51,905 nt of DNA, taken from an uncultured Neomegalonema sp. (GTDB taxonomy: Bacteria; Pseudomonadota; Alphaproteobacteria; Rhodobacterales; Rhodobacteraceae). The notes beneath the pieces are model-generated. The model worked only from the letters and a program-made list of their open reading frames with translations, was not told where the DNA came from and did no database searches. The stretch is from the NCBI GenBank assembly GCA_937922185.1, contig CAKZUT010000071.1, positions 1 to 51,905 of the forward strand. The letters are read 5' to 3'. This document shows positions 39,150-47,794 of the stretch, piece by piece. A program made the translations under genes and the position numbers. How positions within the stretch are numbered: the first letter of the stretch is position 1; each line of letters begins with the position of its first letter.

Positions 39150-39460
39150 TGCAAACTTCCCGTCTCAAATCCGGCCCTGCCGTCGCGTATCGACGCTCTG
39201 GAGGGCTGTGCCTGATCTGTATCATATCGGGATCGAATATCTTAACGCCAGTACCGTAAAAAGAGAATTCAGAAAAAATATATCTATAATTGACGTGCCT
39301 CACGGGCCGTGGGGGAGGGAACGGCCTGTTTGAGTATAAATTGTATAATATTCGTTCCTCGTTCAGTCCGGTTCTGCGTCGGGATGGTTCATGGAGGCGG
39401 CGGCGAATTCTCACAGTGTGATGTGACATCACATATGCGACGGTATGTTGCCTGACAGCA

Positions 39461-40234
39461 TCACTTTTGCCAGCCCGTGCCCTGTTGCTCGAAGTCGAAG
39501 ACCATCTCGTCGAGCCGGGCGGGCTGCGCCTGTTCGCGCAGGAGGGCGTTGGTGGCCGTCTCGATTCGCGTTTCCAGCAGGGCCATGAATTCCTGCTTGG
39601 GCAGGCCGGGGGGGATGGGTTCCAGGAACTCCATCGCGCAGGGGGTCGGGAATTTTTTCCAGTCCCGCCGGGGCCATGCCAGCCCCAGAGACAGGGCCAC
39701 GGGTGTCGCCGGTACTTTCAATTCGTCATAGATATGCCAGACCCCGCCGCGATAGCGCGACTTGCGCCCCGGTCGCATCAGGGTGCCCTCGGGATAGATC
39801 AGAATAGGCCGCCCCTCGGCATGGACCCGGCGCGCGCCCTCCATCACCTCCGGTAACTGGCTGCGGCGCGCGCCCTCCACCGATACCTTGATATGCCCCA
39901 GCTTGCGGACAATGCCGCCGACGAGGGGATAGTCATCCAGCTCGCGCATCGCGATGGCCCCGTAATCGGGGAAGACGGTGCCCATCAGGGCCACATCCAG
40001 CTCGCTCTGGTGCTTGCTGACCAGCAGGGCGGGCCGCTCCGCGATATGGTCCATCCCACGCAGTTCTATCCTGGCACCGAGAACATGACGGACCAGCCAC
40101 ACCGTTCCCCGCGCCCAGAGAGAGAACAGCCCCCGCACCGTGCTGTCGCCCGCCAGCAGCGAGACCGGCACGGTGATCGCGGCAAGCAGGATCGTCATCA
40201 GATAGAAGGTCAGATTGAACAGCACGTGCCGCAT
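39461..40234 (-). CDS. 1-acyl-sn-glycerol-3-phosphate acyltransferase (PlsC family)
   Basis: LVSKHQSELDV (HxxxxD variant), LIYPEGTLMRPGRKSRYRGGV. Confidence 0.88.
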   Translation of the reverse strand: MRHVLFNLTFYLMTILLAAITVPVSLLAGDSTVRGLFSLWARGTVWLVRHVLGARIELRGMDHIAERPALLVSKHQSELDVALMGTVFPDYGAIAMRELDDYPLVGGIVRKLGHIKVSVEGARRSQLPEVMEGARRVHAEGRPILIYPEGTLMRPGRKSRYRGGVWHIYDELKVPATPVALSLGLAWPRRDWKKFPTPCAMEFLEPIPPGLPKQEFMALLETRIETATNALLREQAQPARLDEMVFDFEQQGTGWQK

Positions 40235-40237
40235 CTG

Positions 40238-40516
40238 TCAGGTCTTCTCGCCGAAGCGCCCGGCCACCAAAGTCTCCAGCGCGTCGAGATAATCGGCGGC
40301 ATCTTCGCCCTCGGCATCCACGGTCACCCGTGATCCTCTGGCCGCCACCAGCGTCAGCAGATCCATCAGTGAGCGGGGATCGGCCCATTCGCCGTTATAG
40401 CGGATCGTCGCGTCGCAGGCGAAGCGTTCGGACAGTTCCACGACCTTTGCGGACGCGCGCGCGTGAAGGCCGCGTTCGTTGACGATTTCAAGGGTTCGGG
40501 AAAGCCGCTCCGCCAT
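40238..40516 (-). CDS. HPr-family phosphocarrier
   Basis: IVNERGLHARASAKVVELSERF (His15 region), DPRSLMDLLTLVAARG. Confidence 0.92.
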   Translation of the reverse strand: MAERLSRTLEIVNERGLHARASAKVVELSERFACDATIRYNGEWADPRSLMDLLTLVAARGSRVTVDAEGEDAADYLDALETLVAGRFGEKT

Positions 40517-40522
40517 GGATTG

Positions 40523-40939
40523 TCAGGCGTCCTGTGGTTTGGGCACGCGGGCCGGAGCCACGTCGATATATTTGCGCCCCGCCTCAATGCCCATGCGGAC
40601 CACTCCCGACAGGCTGCCCCGTTCCCGCGCCTTGGCGATGGTGACGAGCATCGGCAGGTTCACGCCTGTCACGACGATTTCGCGGTCGCGCCGCCCCACA
40701 CGCGAGGCGAGGTTGGAGGGGGTGCAGCCCACCATGTCGGTCAGGACGATGACGCCCTCATCCTGTTCGGGCCGTACCGCCTCGATGGCGGCGGCGACCT
40801 CGGCCTGCTTGTGGCTCACATTGTCGGACCCATCCACCGAAACGAAGGCAAGCTGACGCTGGGTGCCCAGAACATGCTCTACTGCCGCGCAGAGTTCCTC
40901 GCCGATCTTCCCGTGGGTGACGACGACGACTCCGATCAT
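40523..40939 (-). CDS. PTS EIIA (mannose-type)
   Basis: MIGVVVVTHGKIGEELCAAVEHVLG, VIVLTDMVGCTPSNLA. Confidence 0.9.
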   Translation of the reverse strand: MIGVVVVTHGKIGEELCAAVEHVLGTQRQLAFVSVDGSDNVSHKQAEVAAAIEAVRPEQDEGVIVLTDMVGCTPSNLASRVGRRDREIVVTGVNLPMLVTIAKARERGSLSGVVRMGIEAGRKYIDVAPARVPKPQDA

Positions 40940-41841
40940 GCGGTCACAACCCTCGTCTGGGCCACCGTGCGGGCGCGGGCCGATCCGGTGCGGGTGATAT
41001 CCCGGTGCCGCACGGCGGGAGTATAGCCCGCACAGCGCAGCATCGCGCCCAGCCTCTCGGCCACGGCAACCGAGCGATGCCGCCCGCCCGTGCAGCCGAT
41101 GGCGACCGTCAGATAGCTCTTCCCTTCCTTGCGATAGAGCGGGATGACCTCGCGCAGCAGGCCGGACAGGGATGTGAAGACCGCGTCGAACCCCTCGCTG
41201 CCGGTGACATAAGCATCCACATCGGCATCCAGACCCGTGCCTGCCCGCAGCTTCGGGTTCCAGTAGGGGTTGGCGAGAAACCGCACGTCGAACATGATAT
41301 CGGCCTCGCGGGGCGCGCCGCGCTTGAACCCGAAGGACAGCACGCTGATCGACATGCCGCCCCCTTCCTCCTCGGCGAAGCGTTCCAGCACCTCCCGGCG
41401 CAATTCGGTCAGGGAGAGGTCGCTGGTATCGATGGCGATGTCACATTGTTCCTTGAGCGGCGCGATGAGCGAGCGTTCCATCGCCAGTGCGCCCTCCACG
41501 GTCTCGCCTGCCATGGGGTGACGACGGCGTGTCTCGGTGAAGCGGCGGATCAGCGTCTCGTCGGAGCAGTCGAGGAACAGGAGCGTGACGTTCAGATCAG
41601 CCCTCTCCCGCAGGGAAGCGACGGCATCGGCAAAGCGTTCGGTGGAGAATCCGTGTGTGCGCTCGTCCACGCCGATGGCCACCCGCACGGCGCGCGGCCC
41701 GGACGCTGCGAAATCATCCATGATCGCGTGCAGCAGACGGATGGGCGGGTTGTCCACGGTCTCGAAGCCGCAATCGGCCAGAGCCGCAAGGGTCGAGGAT
41801 TTTCCGGCCCCCGAGACGCCCGTGACCATCACAAGCCGCAT
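40936..41841 (-). CDS. rapZ: RNase adapter RapZ
   Basis: MVTGVSGAGKSSTLAALADCGFETVDN, SFGFKRGAPREADIMFDVRFLANPYW, IGCTGGRHRSVAVAERL. Confidence 0.93.
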   Translation of the reverse strand: MRLVMVTGVSGAGKSSTLAALADCGFETVDNPPIRLLHAIMDDFAASGPRAVRVAIGVDERTHGFSTERFADAVASLRERADLNVTLLFLDCSDETLIRRFTETRRRHPMAGETVEGALAMERSLIAPLKEQCDIAIDTSDLSLTELRREVLERFAEEEGGGMSISVLSFGFKRGAPREADIMFDVRFLANPYWNPKLRAGTGLDADVDAYVTGSEGFDAVFTSLSGLLREVIPLYRKEGKSYLTVAIGCTGGRHRSVAVAERLGAMLRCAGYTPAVRHRDITRTGSARARTVAQTRVVTA

Positions 41842-42035
41842 GGTCGGTTCACCGGGGGGTGGACCGGGCCGCGTGTCGGGCTGTGCTGTGTCTGTTTTGC
41901 TGGCCAACGGGAACGTCCTTCTCACGACCCCATGAAAGTATGACGGGGAGATATTTTGCAAGGGCGGGACGACAATTTTGCGGCGAACAGGTTTAAAATG
42001 TTGCTTCTGTTGCGGGTGAGGGACGACGGTACAGG

Positions 42036-42692
42036 CTACGCCGTTGCCGCGATCCGCGCGATGCGTTCCTCTGACCGGTCCGCCGGAAGATCGTCGAGAG
42101 ACCGGTCCCCGCGCAGGGTGGCGGGAGAGCCGCCCAGTGTGATGATGCGGGTGGCGAGGCGCGCGGCCTCCATCGGATCATGGGTCACGATCAGCAGACG
42201 GGCCGGATGATCGCGCAACAGGTCAAGCAGCAGCGCCTGCATCCGCGCGGCGGCCTCGCGGTCCAGAGAGGCGAAGGGTTCGTCCAGCAACAGCGTATCG
42301 GGCCGCATCGCAAAGGCCCTGGCGAGGGAGACGCGGCGCGCCTGTCCCAGTGACAGCGTATTGGGAAAGCGCGGCCCCGCATCGGGCAATCCCACGGCCC
42401 GCAGCAGGGTGTCGGCCTCCGCAGTGCTACAGGCGGTGGTGAGCGTGAGATTGTCGCGCACGGATCGCCAGGGCAGAAGGGTCGGCTCCTGAAAGGCCAT
42501 GCCGATGCGCCCCGCGCCGGTGACGCTGCCCTCCCAGGCGGTGTCGAGGCCGGCCACGATCCGCAGGAGAGTCGATTTGCCGATTCCCGACGGGCCGAGC
42601 AGGGCAACGGCGTCCTGCGGCCCGATCTCCAGCGCGATGTCGCGCAGGATGACCGCCTCGCCCCAGGCCTTGCGCGTGATCGCGACTCTCAT
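42036..42692 (-). CDS. ABC transporter ATP-binding protein (SsuB/ThiZ-like)
   Basis: LLGPSGIGKSTLLRIVAGL, LSLGQARRVSLARAFAM, LLLDEPFASLD. Confidence 0.9.
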   Translation of the reverse strand: MRVAITRKAWGEAVILRDIALEIGPQDAVALLGPSGIGKSTLLRIVAGLDTAWEGSVTGAGRIGMAFQEPTLLPWRSVRDNLTLTTACSTAEADTLLRAVGLPDAGPRFPNTLSLGQARRVSLARAFAMRPDTLLLDEPFASLDREAAARMQALLLDLLRDHPARLLIVTHDPMEAARLATRIITLGGSPATLRGDRSLDDLPADRSEERIARIAATA

Positions 42693-43435
42693 GGTCGCCG
42701 CCAGCGGGTCGCGCGGCGTTGCCACGGTTGCAGGATCAGCATCTCGACGGCCAGCATCACGGCCACGAAGCTGATGGCATAGACGAGGACGCGCGCGACG
42801 TCGAAAAGCTGGAAATACTGGTGGATCATGAAGCCTACCCCGTTCGAGCGGCCCAGAAACTCGACCACCAGCACGATCTTCCAGATCAGCGCGATGCCCG
42901 TGCGCCCGGATGCCGCGAAATGCGGGGCCAGTTGCGGCAGGACGACATGGCGCAGCCGCGCGCCGGGGGACAGGCCGAAGACGCGGGCCATATCACGCAG
43001 GGCCGGGTCCAGCGCCCGCGCCCCCTCGCGCATCTGGGTCGCGACGAGCGGTATCTTGTTGATCGCCACGGCGGCGATGGCGGCGACCTCCGTAAGGCCG
43101 ATCCAGATATAGCACAGAACGATGGTGACGAGGGCGGGCAGGTTGAGCAGGCCCACCAGCCACGGATCACCCCAGGCATCGGCGCGCCTGTTCGTGCCGA
43201 GCCACAGCCCCAGGGCCGATCCGACGGCCATGGCGATGATAAAGGCGGCCACGGTGCGGGCGAGGGTGGCTGAGAGATGAAAGAGCAACTCGCCCGAGGC
43301 CAGTTCGGCGAGGGTAAGCCGGGCGACCGTCCATGGGGTCGGCAGGGTATTCGGCGACCCTGCAATCATCGCCGCCAGCGCCCAGACCAGGACGAAGGCC
43401 AGCATCGAGAGGAGAGGGACGGGCAGGCGGGTCAT
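42689..43435 (-). CDS. ABC transporter permease (SsuC-like)
   Basis: Multi-TM with ARALDPALRDMARVFGLSPGARLRHVVLPQLAPH EAA motif. Confidence 0.9.
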   Translation of the reverse strand: MTRLPVPLLSMLAFVLVWALAAMIAGSPNTLPTPWTVARLTLAELASGELLFHLSATLARTVAAFIIAMAVGSALGLWLGTNRRADAWGDPWLVGLLNLPALVTIVLCYIWIGLTEVAAIAAVAINKIPLVATQMREGARALDPALRDMARVFGLSPGARLRHVVLPQLAPHFAASGRTGIALIWKIVLVVEFLGRSNGVGFMIHQYFQLFDVARVLVYAISFVAVMLAVEMLILQPWQRRATRWRRP

Positions 43436-43474
43436 GGACGTCCCGGTGACAGCATCCGGGACAGCCCCTCTTTG

Positions 43475-44467
43475 TCATCGAGCAAGGAAGACGCCCTCCG
43501 GCAGTGTCTTCGCATCGCCCACCAGCGCCGTGCCGCCGAGTTCCGCCATGACCGTATAGAGCTTCGCCGCCGCCTCCGCATCGACCGGCCCGTCGCCGGG
43601 TATGCCCGCCCGGAACCCCGCTTGCAGCGCGTCGAACTCCGCCGTATTCGCCGCCTTCATCAGCGGGCGGAGGCGGTCCCATGCGGCATCATCCGTTGCG
43701 AGGAGCGTTTTCGCGGCGCGCGATGTGGCGATCAGGCCCGCGACGGCCTGTGGGTTGTCACGCACATATTCTCCGCGCAGGACATAGCCGAGCAGCGGAA
43801 TATCGGGCGAGAGGCCCAGCATCCGGGCCGCCTGTGCCACGCCGATGACGGGCGCGAAGCCCTTCGCCGTCATCTTCGCCTCCCAGTGCCAGTAGGTCAG
43901 CACGGCATCGACGCCGCCGCTCAGCGCCTGCTGTGCGATCAGGGGCGGGGCGCCGAAGACCTGCCGCGTCTCGGCTTTGAGGTCGAAACCGCGTGAGCGG
44001 GCATAGGCGCGCAGGATCAGCCAGCCCTTGTCGAGCGGCCCCCCCGCGATGCCGAGCGTCTTGCCGCGCAGGTCTTCGATATTCCCGAAGCGGCCTTTGC
44101 GGGCGATCAGTGAGCCGACGCTGCGCGAATAGGGGATGAAGACGAAATCCTTCCCCGCGCCCCGCTGCCGCGCGACCCAGATCCAGTCGGCCACCAGCGC
44201 ATCCGCCGCTCCGCCCTCGAAGGCGATCTTTGCCGCCGCACTGCCCGCCATGCCCAGCGTCTCGATGGCGAGGCCGTTCTCGCGGTCGATGCCATAGTGG
44301 CGGATGGTATCGAGTTCCCAGTTGACGGTGCCGAATTTGAGGGTGGCGATGCGGAGAGGGGCGGGGTCCGCCGCCACGGCAGCCCCCGCTATGCCCGCCG
44401 CGAGAAGGGCCAGCACGCTGCGCCTGCCGATTTCCTCTGCGCCGGGGGGATCGTCGCCTCGTCTCAT
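43475..44467 (-). CDS. SsuA/THI5-like ABC substrate-binding protein
   Basis: Tat-like RRSVLALLAAGIAGAAVAADPAPLRIATLKFGTVNWELDTIRHYGID; ATGA overlap with pqqE stop. Confidence 0.85.
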   Translation of the reverse strand: MRRGDDPPGAEEIGRRSVLALLAAGIAGAAVAADPAPLRIATLKFGTVNWELDTIRHYGIDRENGLAIETLGMAGSAAAKIAFEGGAADALVADWIWVARQRGAGKDFVFIPYSRSVGSLIARKGRFGNIEDLRGKTLGIAGGPLDKGWLILRAYARSRGFDLKAETRQVFGAPPLIAQQALSGGVDAVLTYWHWEAKMTAKGFAPVIGVAQAARMLGLSPDIPLLGYVLRGEYVRDNPQAVAGLIATSRAAKTLLATDDAAWDRLRPLMKAANTAEFDALQAGFRAGIPGDGPVDAEAAAKLYTVMAELGGTALVGDAKTLPEGVFLAR

Positions 44468-45588
44468 TTCGGCATCACGCGATAGGTCAGTTCCCCGTCG
44501 CTCTCGGCATCGGCCTGCGCCATGGCCTGCAATTGCGCGTGGAGAGGGGATTTGATGCAGACCGGATCGGTCGCCGCCGCATCCCCGGCAACGGCCATGG
44601 CCTGACAGCGGCATCCCCCGAAATCGCGCGCTTTGCGGTCGCAGGAGCGGCAGGGTTCGGGCATCCAGTCGAAGCCGCGATAGGCGTTGAAGGCGTCCGA
44701 CTTCCACCAGATATCGGCCAGCGGGGTGTCCTTCACGTTCTCGAAGACCAGATGCGGGATCGTGTGGGCCGCATGGCAGGGCATGACGCGCCCGTCCGGC
44801 ACCACGTTCAGCCCCGTGGACCCCCATCCGCCCATGCAGGGCTTGGGATAATCCGCATGGTGGTCGGCGGGCACGTAATCGATGACGAGAATCCCCTTCA
44901 GACGCTCGCGCGCCTCGGCCACGCGCTGTCCGCACAGTTTGGCCTGTTCGCGGGTCGGCATCAGGGCGGCGCGGTTGCGGTCGGCCCAGCCATGGAACTG
45001 TACCGTGGCCACCTCCAGCCGCCGCGCGCCCATGCGGACGGACAGGTCGATCATCTCGGGCAGGCGGTCGATATTCTTCTCATGGACCACGGCATTGAGG
45101 GTCAGGGGCAGGTCAAGGGCGGTGGTCCATCCGGCCACGTCCATCTTGCGCGCATAGCCGCCCCGGTAGCCGCCGATCAGATCGGCCATTGCCGCATCGA
45201 CGCCCTGTAGGGACAGTTGCACATGGTCCAGCCCGCGCTCTTTCAGTTCGGCCAGCCGTTTCTCGGTCAGGCCGATGCCCGAGGTGATGAGGTTGGAATA
45301 GAGATCGTATTCGCGGCAGGCGGAGACCATTTCCTCCAGATCGCGCCGCGAGGCCGGTTCGCCCCCCGACAGATGCATCTGAAGCACGCCCAGTTCGGCG
45401 GCCTGCCGGAACACGTCGATCCAGGTTGCCGTATCAAGCTCGCCGGCGCGCCCGGTCAGCTCCAGCGGGTTCGAGCAATAGGGGCAGGACAGCGGGCAAC
45501 GGTGGGTCACCTCCGCCAGCATGGCGATGGGCGGGCCATAGGTGACGGACGGCGAAGGCTGCGTCAGCGCGTCGGGGGCATCCATCAT
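44464..45588 (-). CDS. pqqE: PQQ biosynthesis radical SAM enzyme PqqE
   Basis: LAEVTHRCPLSCPYCSNPLEL, C-terminal CHAAHTIPHLVFENVKDTPLADIW...EPCRSCDRKARDFGGCRCQAMAV. Confidence 0.95.
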   Translation of the reverse strand: MMDAPDALTQPSPSVTYGPPIAMLAEVTHRCPLSCPYCSNPLELTGRAGELDTATWIDVFRQAAELGVLQMHLSGGEPASRRDLEEMVSACREYDLYSNLITSGIGLTEKRLAELKERGLDHVQLSLQGVDAAMADLIGGYRGGYARKMDVAGWTTALDLPLTLNAVVHEKNIDRLPEMIDLSVRMGARRLEVATVQFHGWADRNRAALMPTREQAKLCGQRVAEARERLKGILVIDYVPADHHADYPKPCMGGWGSTGLNVVPDGRVMPCHAAHTIPHLVFENVKDTPLADIWWKSDAFNAYRGFDWMPEPCRSCDRKARDFGGCRCQAMAVAGDAAATDPVCIKSPLHAQLQAMAQADAESDGELTYRVMPK

Positions 45589-45863
45589 GATATCTCCAGC
45601 ATCCGGCGGTCGCGCAGGGAGGCGAGAAAGGCCACCACGTCCCCGGCGATCTGTTCGCGCGGGGCATTGTATTTCGTGGCCAGCGCATCAAGGATACCGC
45701 CCAGTGATCGCTCCCCGTTCGTCTCGGCGAGGATGGCCGCGCCGATCTCGTCCAGCTTGATTGCCCGTTCGGGGGCCAGCAAGACCCAGTTGCCCCGTAC
45801 CGAATCGTATTTGGTGCGACATCCGCTCAGCAGGCGCGGGGTGGTGTCTTCATCCATGGTCAT
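45585..45863 (-). CDS. pqqD: PQQ biosynthesis peptide chaperone PqqD
   Basis: 92 aa, WVLLAPERAIKLDEIGAAILAETNGERSLGGILDALATKY; between pqqC and pqqE. Confidence 0.93.
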   Translation of the reverse strand: MTMDEDTTPRLLSGCRTKYDSVRGNWVLLAPERAIKLDEIGAAILAETNGERSLGGILDALATKYNAPREQIAGDVVAFLASLRDRRMLEIS

Positions 45864-45953
45864 ATCGACGGCTGTCGTTGCGGATTGTCCTGCCTAGTAC
45901 GTGCCGCCCTGACAGGCCCCGGATCGGGTCCGTGACTGGGATCAGGTCTGTCA

Positions 45954-46739
45954 TCACAGCAATCCCTCGGTGCCGTTCCATGCCCCCGGCGGAATGCGGC
46001 CCGGTTCGACATAGGCCGAATGCAGCGCGTCGAGCTGGGACCACAGCACATCGGTCTTGAAGGTCAGCGCCGCCGCCGCCGCGTCCTGTTTTTCCAGCGT
46101 ATCGGCATTGTCGAGAACATAGGCCAGCCCGAAGGCCACGTCCTTCGGGGCCTGCGTCAGGCGCGTGGAGAAATAGGCGAGGCTCGATTCGTTGGCGAAG
46201 TCGTAATGCTTCAGCAGCCCCTCGATCCGCTGTGAATGGATCTTCGGCGCGAAGAGTTCGGTCAGCGAGGAAGCCACCGCATCCAGCAGCGGCATTTCCC
46301 GAACGAAGCGCACATAGGCGTCCACCGCGAATTTCGTGCCCGCCATGATCCCCCGTTCGGAGGCGACATAATCGGGGTCCACTCCCACGGCCTCGGCGAG
46401 ACGCAGCCAGCGCGCGATGCCGCCGTCATGCTCGTTCGTGCCGTCATGATCCTCGATGCGTGAGCGCCATGCGCGGCGCAGGGCCGGGTCGGCGATCCGT
46501 GACATGAAAGCGGCGTCCTTCATCGGGATGCGGCTCTGATAGTAATAGCGGTTGATGACCCATGCGCGCACCTGAAGGGGGCTGCATTGCCCCGAATGCA
46601 GCAGGTGATGGAACGGATGCCTGTCATGGTACCGCGCCGCGCCGATGGCGCGCAGACGGTCCTCGAAGGCTTGCCGCGATTGCGGCCCTGTGCCTCTGGC
46701 GGCATCAAGTGATGCAGTACTCATGGCCCCTGTAGACAT
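45954..46739 (-). CDS. pqqC: Pyrroloquinoline-quinone synthase PqqC
   Basis: YHDRHPFHHLLHSGQCSPLQVRAWVINRYYYQSRIPMKDAAFMSR. Confidence 0.95.
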   Translation of the reverse strand: MSTGAMSTASLDAARGTGPQSRQAFEDRLRAIGAARYHDRHPFHHLLHSGQCSPLQVRAWVINRYYYQSRIPMKDAAFMSRIADPALRRAWRSRIEDHDGTNEHDGGIARWLRLAEAVGVDPDYVASERGIMAGTKFAVDAYVRFVREMPLLDAVASSLTELFAPKIHSQRIEGLLKHYDFANESSLAYFSTRLTQAPKDVAFGLAYVLDNADTLEKQDAAAAALTFKTDVLWSQLDALHSAYVEPGRIPPGAWNGTEGLL

Positions 46740-46816
46740 GATCGACCCTCCCCCGGAACGAAAAAGCGCGTCTCCCGGTCAGGAGACGCGCCCGATAGTC
46801 GCGATCCGAGGTCGTC

Positions 46817-46909
46817 TCAGAACAGCGTTTCTTCGCCTTCGGCGGGGAAGTACATATTGATTTCCATGCCGCAGGTCACTTCTTCGATCTTCGGTGCAGT
46901 CCAAGCCAT
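46817..46909 (-). CDS. pqqA: PQQ precursor peptide PqqA
   Basis: 30-aa MAWTAPKIEEVTCGMEINMYFPAEGEETLF with E-x3-Y (Glu16/Tyr20); not in ORF track. Confidence 0.95.
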   Translation of the reverse strand: MAWTAPKIEEVTCGMEINMYFPAEGEETLF

Positions 46910-47040
46910 GATAGCCTCCAAGGTTGCTGTCGGAACGTTCATTATGTGTAGGTTTGCCCTGCCATTGAGTCAATTTGGATTTGCTAAGAGCTTCCTGTGG
47001 TCCACTTGATGACTGCCGGTCGATAACCCTAGGAGGCTTC

Positions 47041-47589
47041 ATGCGCGCCCTGTGCATCGCCCTGATCCTGATTGCCGCACCTGCGGGGGCGCAGACCTAT
47101 GAGGGCACCACCTTCGCCGGTTACGAGGATATCTGCGGCTATGATATCAGGGTCGAGACCACGCCCTATCTCTCCAAGGCGCAGATCGAGGACGGGGACC
47201 GGCCCGTGATCGTGATCGACCCGAAGCTGTTGCAGTCGATACAGGGCTTTCACCGCACATTCCTCATCGCCCATGAATGCGCCCATCACCGGATGGAGCA
47301 CACCACACGCGGGGGACTGGCCAGGCGGTTCACCGCGAAACACGGCATCCGCGATCAGGAGATGAGCGCCGATTGCTGGGCGGCGGAAACCCTGACCCGC
47401 GCCGGGATGCTGCCGCCGCTGCTCACCATCGCGGATCAGTTCTTCCGGCGGGGCTTCGTCTCGCCCGGAGGGGGGTATCCGTCGGGTATCCAGCGATCCA
47501 ATGTCATCCGCCACTGTGCGCGAATCGCTGTGGACAAGATGCAGGCCGAGGATGCCGTCATGCGCCTGTGGCATCCGGCGGAACGCTGA
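47041..47589 (+). CDS. Secreted HExxH metallopeptidase-like protein
   Basis: Signal peptide MRALCIALILIAAPAGAQ; LIAHECAHHRMEH; downstream QEMSADCWAAETL. Confidence 0.75.
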   Translation: MRALCIALILIAAPAGAQTYEGTTFAGYEDICGYDIRVETTPYLSKAQIEDGDRPVIVIDPKLLQSIQGFHRTFLIAHECAHHRMEHTTRGGLARRFTAKHGIRDQEMSADCWAAETLTRAGMLPPLLTIADQFFRRGFVSPGGGYPSGIQRSNVIRHCARIAVDKMQAEDAVMRLWHPAER

Positions 47590-47692
47590 TCGGCAGCTCT
47601 CGTCATCCGATATTCATGCCCCGGATTCACATGGTCCGAGCGCCTGTAAACCGCCTGATTTCGGGGCATACAGGCGCGCGCGGCTGCAATAT

Positions 47693-47707
47693 GTTTCATA
47701 ATGAAAC
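47693..47707. promoter_or_regulatory. Perfect palindrome, candidate operator
   Basis: GTTTCAT-A-ATGAAAC about 90 bp upstream of the HExxH effector-like gene. Confidence 0.45.
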
Positions 47708-47794
47708 AATCAACTTTCCATTGTCCGGTATTCCTGCTAGCGTGAATTGAACATTGTTCGATTCATAACTGTCAAATTCCATAGGGATAATGTC

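Noticed and set aside
39417-39433. CRP binding site
   Set aside because: Half-sites TGTGA/TCACA are spaced by 7 rather than the canonical 6 nt, so not called as CRP.
43475-44935. 486-aa version of the SsuA-like protein
   Set aside because: The N-terminal 156 codons are an out-of-frame read of pqqE; true start at 44467 with ATGA overlap and Tat-like signal.
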